Assembly: GCA_963821755.1 (NCBI GenBank)
Contig: CAWGEX010000003.1
Span: 186,001-250,000 of the forward strand
Length of the DNA: 64,000 bases
Reading direction: 5' to 3'
Source of the DNA: Bog-473 sp963821755
Lineage (GTDB): Bacteria > Actinomycetota > Acidimicrobiia > Acidimicrobiales > RAAP-2
Of the stretch, positions 35,084-42,975 are shown one piece after another; within the stretch, counting starts at the first letter, position 1; each line of letters begins with the position of its first letter. Below the pieces are notes generated by a model that was not told where the DNA came from, did no database searches, and was given only the letters and a program-made list of their open reading frames with translations. The position numbers and the translations under genes are program-made.

Positions 35084-36452
35084 TCAGCCTTCTTTCGAAC
35101 TCTCGTGGCCACCAATGGGCGCTGGTGGTGTATCCGCTGGTGTATCCGCCGCCGGGACCGTAGCGCGGACCGCACCCAATCGTGGCGTTTCGTCCCGACC
35201 TTCGGCGGGGCGTCGTGCGCCGAGACGTGAGGCGAGCAGAACGGTCGCTCCGAGCAGTCCGGCTCCCAACGTGCCCAGGAGCAGGCCGATCTGCGCCCCT
35301 GAATACAGCAGTGGTGAGGAACCGAAAACCGCATGGGCGAAAAGGAGGGCGACGGTGAGACCCATGCCGCAGAGGAGGCTCACACCGACCATGTGGCGCC
35401 AGGTGGTTCCCTGAGGCAGGTTGGAGAGGCCGAATCGCACGGCCACCATGACGCCGACGGTGATGCCCAGGGCCTTGCCCAAGGTCCGTGCCGCGAAGAT
35501 CGAGGCGATCACCGAGGTTCCACCCGAGGAATGCCACACCGCGCCAGTGAGGACGACGCCGGCGTTGGCCAGGACGAACAGGGGCAGCACGACATAGCTC
35601 GACAGGAGGTGCACCGGTTGTTCGAGTCGGTGGCCGGCCCGGGCGCCGCCCGCCACCGGCACCAGGATCCCGATGAAGGCGCCGGCCAAGGTGGGTTCGA
35701 CCCCCGCTCGCACGAAGAGGTACCAGATGCCGACGGCGGCCACCACATAGGGCCACCAGGCATGACGTATGCGACGGCGGAGAAGCCAAAGGGCACCGAG
35801 CGCAGCCAGCGCGCCGATGAGCCACAGCGGCTGGATCTTGGTCGAACCCACAAAGGCCAGGACGACGACGGAGGCGACGTCGTCGGCCACCGCCAGGGCC
35901 AGGACGAAGATCCGCAGGGGCTGGGGCACTCGGCGACCGAGCAGGGCAATGGCCCCCAGGGTGAATGCCACATCGGTGGCCATCGGGACGCCCCAACCCT
36001 GGGCGATGCCACCACGCGGATGGAGCAGGACCGACATGATGAGGTAGATCGAGTGCCGCGCCGAGCATCCCGCCGAGCGCGGCGACCACCGGCAGGAGGG
36101 CGTTTCGGCGGTCCCTCAGCGACCCTTCGGCCACCTCCCGTCCGATCTCGAGACCGACGGCCAGGAAGAAGATCGTCATCAGTCCGTTGTCGATGCCATC
36201 GACCACCGTGTGCAAGGAGTTCGGGACCGGTTCCGGCCTGCTGGTCACGAGATGCGACCAGACGGCGGCGTAGGAGTGGGTATCGAGGTTGGCCCACACC
36301 AGGGCCACCGCGAGTGCCACGGTCAGGACGAGGCCTCCGGCCGCTTCGGTGCGGCCAAACTGCGTGAGCGCGTCGGCCCAGGCCAGTGGATGCCAGGGCG
36401 GAGGCGGGGCCTGCTGCTGCTTCACCACACCATCGTGGTATGTCCGGCGCAC
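35084..36452 (-). CDS. nhaA: Na+/H+ antiporter NhaA (frameshift near 36050)
   Basis: A 12-segment sodium/proton antiporter. The N-terminal part (WADALTQFGRTEAAGGLVLT, then DGIDNGLMTIFFLAVGLEIG and EVAEGSLRDRRNALLPVVAA) is in one frame to about 36050. After an extra base the product continues IYLIMSVLLHPRGGIAQGWG, then PMATDVAFTLGAIALLGRRV. In VLALAVADDVASVVVLAFVG the Asp pair is the family's ion-binding motif. The C-terminus has a polar tail. The single-base break in conserved sequence suggests a sequencing indel. The start is a GTG near 36452 or just downstream. Divergent from marR, whose operator lies between them. Confidence 0.85.
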
Positions 36453-36457
36453 GCACG

Positions 36458-36486
36458 TTGCATTTGATTCAACATAGTTCTATGAT
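36458..36486 (+). promoter_or_regulatory. Sigma70-type promoter of marR
   Basis: TTGCAT (36458-36463), a 17-bp spacer, and TATGAT (36481-36486). The -10 ends 9 bp before the marR GTG, so the leader is very short. An inverted repeat overlaps the spacer and -10. Confidence 0.6.
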
Positions 36487-36489
36487 GAA
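36468..36489. promoter_or_regulatory. Candidate MarR operator (inverted repeat)
   Basis: TTCAACATAG and CTATGATGAA form a 10-bp inverted repeat with one mismatch around a central TT, covering the -10 of the marR promoter. This is the expected layout for autorepression by a MarR dimer. It could also affect the divergent nhaA gene. Confidence 0.6.
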
Positions 36490-36495
36490 TGCATT

Positions 36496-37014
36496 GTGAC
36501 GGACAGCACGCTCCTCTCGCTCCCCATTGCCGCGCCCGGTCGGACCGATCGCCCGACTCCGCCGGAAATCGAGGTGGACGAGGAGGCCTTTGATCTCCTG
36601 CTGGCCTTCACTCGCCTGGCCCGCAGCGCCAAGCACAACGAAGAGATGTCCGGTCGTTTGCGCATCCTCATGGACGAGGGCGTCCTGGCCCCTCGCCACC
36701 TGACGGCCTTTGCCATCGTGGCCATGCACGGCCCGCTCTCGGTGTCCCAGTTGGCCCAACGGGAGGGTTGCGCCACCACGACGGCCAGCCTGGTGACAAC
36801 GCAATTGGCCGACGCCGGGCTGATCGAACGGCGCGAAGACACCTCGGATCGCCGGCGGACCGTGATCACCGTCGCTCCGGCGTTTCTGAAGGACAGCCAA
36901 GAGGTCCTCAACGCACGGCTGGTGCCGTTGCGCCGAGCCATGGAGCGCATGGGCCGCGAGAGGGCTCGCATCGTGATGGAGGGCCTGGCCATCTTGGCTG
37001 AGGAGATTGCATGA
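36496..37014 (+). CDS. MarR-family transcriptional regulator
   Basis: A 172-residue winged-helix regulator. The dimerising helix (AFDLLLAFTRLARSAKHNEE) is followed by the DNA-binding helix pair VSQLAQREGCATTTASLVTT and the wing DAGLIERREDTSDRRRTVIT, with the conserved DxRR of MarR. GTG 36496 lies just behind an operator and -10, so the mRNA leader is short or absent. It is followed 38 bp later by an MFS exporter gene, the usual target of such repressors. The junction is a gcatgagga-type repeat. Inducer unknown. Confidence 0.93.
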   Translation: MTDSTLLSLPIAAPGRTDRPTPPEIEVDEEAFDLLLAFTRLARSAKHNEEMSGRLRILMDEGVLAPRHLTAFAIVAMHGPLSVSQLAQREGCATTTASLVTTQLADAGLIERREDTSDRRRTVITVAPAFLKDSQEVLNARLVPLRRAMERMGRERARIVMEGLAILAEEIA

Positions 37015-37045
37015 GGATTCTGAGGAGCATGAGGAACGAGAGGAG
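37009..37045 (+). repeat. gcatgagga-type repeat at the marR-MFS junction
   Basis: gcatgagga, then ctgagga, gcatgagga and acgagagga, ending in AGGAGG 6 bp before the MFS ATG. The marR TGA is in the first unit. Related to the tracts at 13697 and 28309. Confidence 0.65.
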
Positions 37046-37051
37046 GTCGGT

Positions 37052-39112
37052 ATGACGATCGAGGCGCCACCGGCTGTGGAGGAGATCACCAAGCGTCGCC
37101 TGTGGTTCATTCTCGGTGCCCTCCTGCTCGGCATGCTGCTGGCCGCACTCGACCAGACCATTGTCTCCACCGCGCTTCCCACCATTGTGGGGGACCTCCA
37201 TGGCGGCTCGCACCTCGCCTGGGTGGTCACGGCCTACCTCCTGGCCTCGACCGTGTCCACGCCCTTGTGGGGAAAGCTCGGCGACCAGTTCGGGCGCAAG
37301 TTCTTCTTCCAGGCCGCCATCGTCATCTTCATTGTCGGGTCGGCCCTGGCCGGCTTCAGCCACACCATGAATGAGTTGATCCTCTTCCGCGCCGTGCAGG
37401 GTCTCGGGGGCGGCGGGCTCATGGTGGGTGCCCAGACGATCATCGGCGACGTGGTCTCTCCTCGGGAGCGGGGTCGCTACATGGGCCTCTTCGGAGCCAT
37501 GTTCGCCGTGGCCACGGTGATCGGCCCGCTCATCGGCGGGCTCTGCGTGACCTACCTCACGTGGCGCTGGGTGTTCTATATCAATCTGCCCCTCGGGATC
37601 CTGGCCCTGTTCGTCACCGGGGCAGCCCTTCCCGGAACGTTGCGGCGGGTCCATCACGCCATCGACTACCTGGGCACATTTGTCCTGTCGGCATCGGCCA
37701 CCCTGTTGATCCTCTTCGCCAGCCTCGGCGGCATCTCCTGGGCCTGGGGGTCGCTGCAAAGCCTGGCCCTGCTGGTCTCGGGAGTGGCGAGCGCGTTCCT
37801 CTTCCTCCTGGTCGAGCACCGGGCCCAGGAGCCCGTGATCCCCCTCAGGCTCTTCCGGTTTCGCGTGTTCTCGGCGGCCAGCGCCATCGGTTTCGTCATG
37901 GGCTTTGCCATGTTCGGCGCCTTGACCTTTCTCCCGCTCTTCCTGCAGGACGTGAAGGGCGTGAGCCCGACCTCCTCGGGCTTGCGCATCCTGCCCCTTA
38001 TGGGCGGCATGCTGGCGGCGTCCGTCGTGTCCGGGCGACTGGTCACTCGTTGGGGTCGCTACAAGATCTTTCCCATCGTGGGTACCGCCATGATGACGCT
38101 GGGCGCCTATCTGATGTCGCTCATCGGCCAGACCACCGGAGCCTGGGTCATGGCGGGGTACATGCTCATCTTCGGTGCCGGCTTGGGGCTGATCATGCAG
38201 GTGTTGGTCGTGGCCGTCCAGAACGCCGTCTCCTACAAGGACCTCGGGGTGGCCACCAGCAGCGCCACCTTCTTCCGCATGATCGGTGGCTCATTTGGGA
38301 CCGCCGTCTTCGGGGCCATCTACGCCAATGTCTTGCGGAGCAATCTGGCGCCCACGCTGGCCTCGCTCCACGGTGCCCGGTCCAACCTCAACCTGCAGAC
38401 GCAAGATCCGTCGGTGCTCCAGGAGCTGCAACGCGTTGCGCCGGAGATCTACCAGAAGGTCCTGGCGGCCATCACCGATTCGGTGCAGACCGTCTTCCTG
38501 GTGGCGGTGCCGATCGCCTTCGTGGCCTTCTTGCTCAGTTGGCTGCTGCCCGAACTCGAGCTGCGCAAGACAGTCCAGACGGTGGATACCGGCGAGGCCT
38601 TCGGGGTCCCCGACCCGAGGACCTCCCTGCAGGAGATTCAGTTGGCCCTGGAGCGCTTGTCGAGCCGGGAGAACCGTAGTGAGCTCTACCAGACCCTGGC
38701 GCACCGGGCCGGTATCGACCTGCCGCCTCGTTCATGCTGGTTGCTCTACCGCCTGGCTGACCGCCCGGCCTCCACCGTGGGTGAGGTGGCCGCCCGGCTG
38801 AAAGTCGACCGCGAGATCCTCGAGCCGGGGATCGCCGGCCTGCTCGAAGCCGGCATGATCACCGAAGTGACCCGGGGCACCGAGTGCGACCTGGTCTTGA
38901 CACCGGTCGGGGTGGCGGCCATCGATCGATTGACCGAAGCCCGCCGAAGTGGATTGACCGAGCTCCTCGAAGGCTGGAATCTCCAGGAGCATCCCGAGGT
39001 CGTCGAGATGGTCAAGGAGCTGGCCGGCTCCCTCCTGGCCGATGATGAGCGACTGGTGGCCGACGCCCTGCCCCGTCCGCCGCTGGCGGCGACGGGGAGC
39101 CGGGGGAGTTAG
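37052..39112 (+). CDS. DHA2-family MFS drug exporter fused to a winged-helix domain
   Basis: A 686-residue protein. Residues 1-510 are a 14-segment proton-driven exporter of the EmrB/QacA type, with LDQTIVSTALPTIVGDLHGG (motif D1), LGDQFGRKFFFQAAIVIFIV (motif A) and the motif C stretch VATVIGPLIGGLCV. From about residue 536 the chain turns soluble. HRAGIDLPPRSCWLLYRLAD, STVGEVAARLKVDREILEPG and LLEAGMITEVTRGTECDLVL have the helix-turn-helix and wing pattern of MarR-like proteins. ATG 37052 follows AGGAGG at 6 bp. Together with marR this looks like a regulator-pump operon; the domain may sense substrate or bind DNA. Confidence 0.9.
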   Translation: MTIEAPPAVEEITKRRLWFILGALLLGMLLAALDQTIVSTALPTIVGDLHGGSHLAWVVTAYLLASTVSTPLWGKLGDQFGRKFFFQAAIVIFIVGSALAGFSHTMNELILFRAVQGLGGGGLMVGAQTIIGDVVSPRERGRYMGLFGAMFAVATVIGPLIGGLCVTYLTWRWVFYINLPLGILALFVTGAALPGTLRRVHHAIDYLGTFVLSASATLLILFASLGGISWAWGSLQSLALLVSGVASAFLFLLVEHRAQEPVIPLRLFRFRVFSAASAIGFVMGFAMFGALTFLPLFLQDVKGVSPTSSGLRILPLMGGMLAASVVSGRLVTRWGRYKIFPIVGTAMMTLGAYLMSLIGQTTGAWVMAGYMLIFGAGLGLIMQVLVVAVQNAVSYKDLGVATSSATFFRMIGGSFGTAVFGAIYANVLRSNLAPTLASLHGARSNLNLQTQDPSVLQELQRVAPEIYQKVLAAITDSVQTVFLVAVPIAFVAFLLSWLLPELELRKTVQTVDTGEAFGVPDPRTSLQEIQLALERLSSRENRSELYQTLAHRAGIDLPPRSCWLLYRLADRPASTVGEVAARLKVDREILEPGIAGLLEAGMITEVTRGTECDLVLTPVGVAAIDRLTEARRSGLTELLEGWNLQEHPEVVEMVKELAGSLLADDERLVADALPRPPLAATGSRGS

Positions 39113-39178
39113 CCCACGAGCTGCCGACAATCGGGTGGGCGTAGGCGACCGTCGGTTCTACGCGAGGATTCAAGCGTC

Positions 39179-39860
39179 ATGGGTCCAGCCCAGGAACGCC
39201 TGAAAGTGCACCGGCGGTCAGTCCGTCTCGATGGACGTGCGCATACGGTCCTGTCGCCGCGACCAAACGTGCCTTCGAGATTCGCCACGAATCGAGATGG
39301 TGCGACGTGCCAAATCCTCACCGACCCCGTCGGAGCCCAGCTCCTGGCTCGCCTGTGTTGGGCGATGGCGTATCAGCGGCACGAGCGCACCGTCACCGTC
39401 ATCGATTCGCACTTTTTGGTTCCGAATCCCGTCCGTGCCGACGAGTCATCGCCCATCGTGATCGTCAATAGCGCCCTGGGATCGTTGAGCGGCGCCGCCC
39501 TGGCCGATTTGCATTCCCAGCTTCCATTGGCGACGACCCTCGGACGGGACCGTGGTGCTCCAGACTCGGGGACTCGATCAGGCGCTCGACGACCCGGCGG
39601 CATTCGGCCAGCGCGCCGACCAGGTGGCCCGACGAAGCGAAAGTCACCAGGAGCGATGGATAGGCGGAGACAACGGCCTCTGGGTGCTGACCGCGCCACC
39701 GTCCGTCCTGCGGGCTTGGGGAGTGGAATTGTCGCGTCCCGACGGGCAGGGAGCCGGGCAAAGCGAGATCCGAGTGTTGGCGAGCTTGGACGACCAAGTC
39801 GAACGATCGACCGCCCCGCTCAATCACCCGATCCCTGGGGGGCCACCCACGGCGCGTTGA
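39179..39860 (+). CDS. Hypothetical protein (frameshift near 39545)
   Basis: Not recognised. From ATG 39179 the frame gives a basic N-terminal region, then VTVIDSHFLVPNPVRADESS and IVIVNSALGSLSGAALADLH. Near 39545 a one-base change links to VVLQTRGLDQALDDPAAFGQ, then ALDDPAAFGQRADQVARRSE and GLWVLTAPPSVLRAWGVELS, ending at 39860. The joined product (about 226 aa) has no signal peptide or membrane segment. The continuity of protein-like composition across the break supports one gene. It lies alone between the MFS exporter and the convergent GDPD gene. Confidence 0.5.
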
Positions 39861-39930
39861 TTCCGACGCTGAGCTGACAAGAAGAGCGGCCGGTGGGCGG
39901 TCGTGGCCGATTCGACTTGCCCCTCAGGGG

Positions 39931-40623
39931 CTATCGACGGGCGGATTCAGGCGGGGAGAGAAACCGGCGGAGTTGGGCGATCCGGTTGCTGACGATGGCG
40001 TCCACCCCCGCTTTGGCCACCCGGGCCATGTGACGGGGTTCGTCCACCGTCCAGGTCGAGACCTTGATTCCGAGATCGTGCACGGCGGCAACGCGCGCCG
40101 GGGTGGCCAAGCGGAAATACGGATTCCAGAATTCCGCCCCGAGCTCGCACAGGAGCGATGGTGGAGGAGATCCGCGCTCGATCCACGTGAGGCCGATCCG
40201 GGCTTCGGGGGCCAAGGCGCGCAAGGCTCGGAGGGCGCCGACATGGCCGGTGACGAACAGCGAGCGATCCATGGCGTTGGCCTCCCGGACGGCGCCCAGA
40301 GCGCCTTCCACGACCTCGTCGCCGGTGAAGTCGACCATGAACGGGATGGTGAACTGGTCAAGGACCTCTCGGAGTGTCGGGACGCGCACATCGCCCGCTC
40401 CGACCTCTCGTATCTGGGCCAGGTCCAGGTCCCCGACGGCCCGGTCAATACCCCAGAGGCGGAGCAAGGTCGGATCGTGCAGCACCACGATCACCCCGTC
40501 TCGAGTGCGACGAAGATCGAGCTCTACCATGTCGGCGCCCTGGTGTACGGCTGACTCGAAGGCCGGCAGCGTGTTCTCGCGTTGGCCAACCGGGTCGCCG
40601 CGATGGGCAATGGCGATGGTCAC
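39931..40623 (-). CDS. Glycerophosphodiester phosphodiesterase family protein
   Basis: A 230-residue TIM-barrel GDPD. Metal and catalytic residues are in IAHRGDPVGQRENTLPAFES (His7), MVELDLRRTRDGVIVVLHDP (Glu34, Asp36, His49) and VSTWTVDEPRHMARVAKAGV. It should hydrolyse glycerophosphodiesters from phospholipid turnover to glycerol-3-phosphate and an alcohol. No signal peptide, so cytoplasmic. The GTG at 40621-40623 overlaps the TGA of the sugar kinase gene (GTGA), showing translational coupling. Confidence 0.92.
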   Translation of the reverse strand: MTIAIAHRGDPVGQRENTLPAFESAVHQGADMVELDLRRTRDGVIVVLHDPTLLRLWGIDRAVGDLDLAQIREVGAGDVRVPTLREVLDQFTIPFMVDFTGDEVVEGALGAVREANAMDRSLFVTGHVGALRALRALAPEARIGLTWIERGSPPPSLLCELGAEFWNPYFRLATPARVAAVHDLGIKVSTWTVDEPRHMARVAKAGVDAIVSNRIAQLRRFLSPPESARR

Positions 40624-41645
40624 GACAGTGCGGCTCGGAGTCTTTCCTTGGCCTCATCGTCGGCGCCCAGGACATCGAGGCCGAGGAGGGCGGCGCCGAG
40701 AACCGGCGGGGCGGTCAGGTGCCGTAGGACAGCTCGAGGTGCGACGGCATGAATGCCTTCGGCCACCCGGGTGTGAAAACCGGCGTCGTCCGTCTTGAAG
40801 ATCCCCCCACCGAGGACCACCTCCACCGCCTGGTCCGTGACTCCGAGTCGAGTGGCGGCCGCAACGACGAAGGCGACCACCTCGTCGGCCAAGAAGTCGG
40901 CCGCTTGGCGCGCCGGTCGGTCGCCGTCCGACGCCGCCGTGAGCAGGACGGAGGCGAGCTCGAAGAGTCGCCCGTACGCGAGATCCCCGGTGTAGACGGC
41001 GCTCAGCACGGCCTCTGCATCGGGCAGGTCGAAGTACCCGGGCACGCGTGAGCGCAACAGCGTCGGTCCGCCTCGCCCGTCCGAAGCGCGCAGGGCCAAC
41101 CCCAGTGCACGGACGCCCAGCCATGCGCCACCCGGTGCGAAGTCACCGGAGAGTTCGGCCAGGGCGGGGAAGCGGACCGACGCTCCGTCCGGCCCAACAC
41201 CGGCACAGTTCATCCCGGTACCGCACACGACCCCGATGCCCCAAGCCAAAGACGTCCCGGCTCGCGACACGGCGAAGGTGTCGTTGCGGAGGAGATCCGT
41301 CCCCGTCCAGCCGCGGTGCGCTATGGCCGGAGCCAGTCGCGCCTCGTCCACGGCAAGGTCGATCCCAGCCAGGCAGTACACGCCGAGGTCGCAGAGGGGG
41401 AACGGTGGATCGGCGATCCCGGCGTCGGCGACGGCTCCCGCGATGGCCTCACCCAAGGCGTCGACTGCCGCATCGAGACCAACCATCTGATGGTTGCTCG
41501 GTCCGGTGCTGGACCGTCCCAGGACGTCGCCCTGTCGCGAGACGAGGACGGCGTCGGTCTTTGACGCGCCGCCATCGAGGGCCAGGACAGCCGGGAGCGG
41601 GGCTAACTCTCCGGGTGCCCGATTTGGCACAGCGTCCTCGGCCAC
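40620..41645 (-). CDS. BadF/BcrA-type kinase, GlcNAc-kinase-like
   Basis: A 341-residue ASKHA-fold ATPase. The phosphate-1 motif VLALDGGASKTDAVLVSRQG, GIDLAVDEARLAPAI, then WGIGVVCGTGMNCAGVGPDG and ELSGDFAPGGAWLGVRALGL match the BadF/BadG/BcrA group, which includes mammalian N-acetylglucosamine kinase. It probably phosphorylates a sugar. GTG 41643-41645 is 6 bp after a -10-like TACTAT on this strand. It is divergent, with only 24 bp between starts, from the GH4 glycosidase, and overlaps GDPD. The sugar may be an amino sugar or a disaccharide later cleaved by the GH4 enzyme (inference). Confidence 0.88.
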   Translation of the reverse strand: MAEDAVPNRAPGELAPLPAVLALDGGASKTDAVLVSRQGDVLGRSSTGPSNHQMVGLDAAVDALGEAIAGAVADAGIADPPFPLCDLGVYCLAGIDLAVDEARLAPAIAHRGWTGTDLLRNDTFAVSRAGTSLAWGIGVVCGTGMNCAGVGPDGASVRFPALAELSGDFAPGGAWLGVRALGLALRASDGRGGPTLLRSRVPGYFDLPDAEAVLSAVYTGDLAYGRLFELASVLLTAASDGDRPARQAADFLADEVVAFVVAAATRLGVTDQAVEVVLGGGIFKTDDAGFHTRVAEGIHAVAPRAVLRHLTAPPVLGAALLGLDVLGADDEAKERLRAALS

Positions 41646-41651
41646 GGTCGG

Positions 41652-41661
41652 ATAGTACGTT
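41652..41661. promoter_or_regulatory. Overlapping divergent -10-like elements
   Basis: TACTAT on the minus strand (41652-41657) is 6 bp from the kinase GTG. TACGTT on the plus strand (41656-41661) is 8 bp from the GH4 GTG. The two overlap by two bases. Promoter use is inferred. Confidence 0.35.
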
Positions 41662-41669
41662 GAGTAGAC

Positions 41670-42954
41670 GTGGGGATAAAAGTTGCGGTGGTGGGAGGGG
41701 GCAGTACCTACACGCCGGAACTGGTTGACAGTCTGTGTGACAACGAGGATCGCATGGTCGTCGACGATCTCGTGCTGCTCGATCCCAGTGAAGAACGGCG
41801 AGATGCGGTCGGGGGCCTCTCCGAACGTATATTGCGGGCGCGCGGGTGGGGTGGCGCCTTCGGCACGACGGGCGACCGGGACCAGGCGCTGGAGGGAGCC
41901 GACTTCGTGGTCGTCCAACTGCGCATCGGCGGGCAGGCGGCACGTCAGGTCGACGAGACCCTTCCGGTCGGCTACGGCTGCCTGGGGCAGGAGACCACCG
42001 GGGCGGGCGGGCTGGCCAAGGCCCTGCGCACGGTTCCGACCGTGCTCGAGTTGGCCGAAGAGACGGCCAAGCGGGGCAATCCCGGCGCGTGGTTCGTGGA
42101 CTTCACGAATCCGGTCGGCATCGTGACCCAGGCGCTGCTCGATGAAGGCCACCGCGCGGTCGGATTGTGCAACGTGGCCATCTGGGCGCAACGGAGAATC
42201 GGCCACTACCTCGGCGTCGACCCCGATGCGGTCGAAATTGAGCATGTCGGTCTGAATCACCTGACGTGGATCCGCTCGGCTCGGCTCTCGGGCGAATCGG
42301 TCGACCGCCTGCCCGAGTTGTTTGACCACCACGGTCCCGAACTCGAGCTCGAGAGCGGGGTGCCGATCGCCGCGCTCCGGTTGCTCGAGGCCCTGCCGTC
42401 CTACTACGTGCACTACTACTACCAGCACGACGCCGAAGTGGCGCTGCAGTCCCGGCCCGGGTATCGGTCCCGAGCCGAGGTGGTGGCCGAGCTGGAGGCG
42501 AAGCTGCTCGACGAGTACCGCAATCCTGAAATTGGTGACCAAGCCGGCGGCCCTTTCCTTCCGGGGTGGTGCGTTCTATTCATTGGCGGCGGTTCGCCTC
42601 ATGGCCTCGCTCCACGCCGACACCGGAGATATCCAGGTCGTCGACATGCGAAATGACGGAGCCATTCCGGGCCTGCCCGACGAGGCCGTGGTCGAGCTCC
42701 CGGCCGTCGTCGATGCCGACGGGGCACACCCGCTCCCTCAGCGTGCCCTACCGCCAGAAATGTTGGGGCTCGTGCACCATGCCAAGGCCTACGAGCACCT
42801 GGCCGTGGGCGCCGCACGGTCGGGCAGCCGGGATCAGGTCGTGCGCGCCCTGCTGGCCAATCCTCTGGTGGGGCAGTACCCGCTGGCGGCCGAGCTGGCC
42901 GACGAACTGCTGGCGGCCAACCGGCACTACCTGCCGCGCTTCTTCCCCGAGTAG
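41670..42954 (+). CDS. GH4 family 6-phospho-glycosidase (frameshift near 42540)
   Basis: An NAD+- and Mn2+-dependent glycosidase of family GH4. The Rossmann start VGIKVAVVGGGSTYTPELVD, DFVVVQLRIGGQAARQVDE, QETTGAGGLAKALRTVP, and the metal region VDFTNPVGIVTQALLDEGHR and VGLCNVAIWAQRRIG, then GLNHLTW, match 6-phospho-beta-glucosidases. Near 42540 the run GACC should be GAC: removing one C links to KPAALSFRGGAFYSLAAVRL, the normal continuation, to the stop at 42954. It would hydrolyse a phosphorylated disaccharide in the cytoplasm. Divergent from the sugar kinase that may supply the phosphate group. Confidence 0.88.
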
Positions 42955-42975
42955 CGACGAAGCGCGAAGGTCGGA

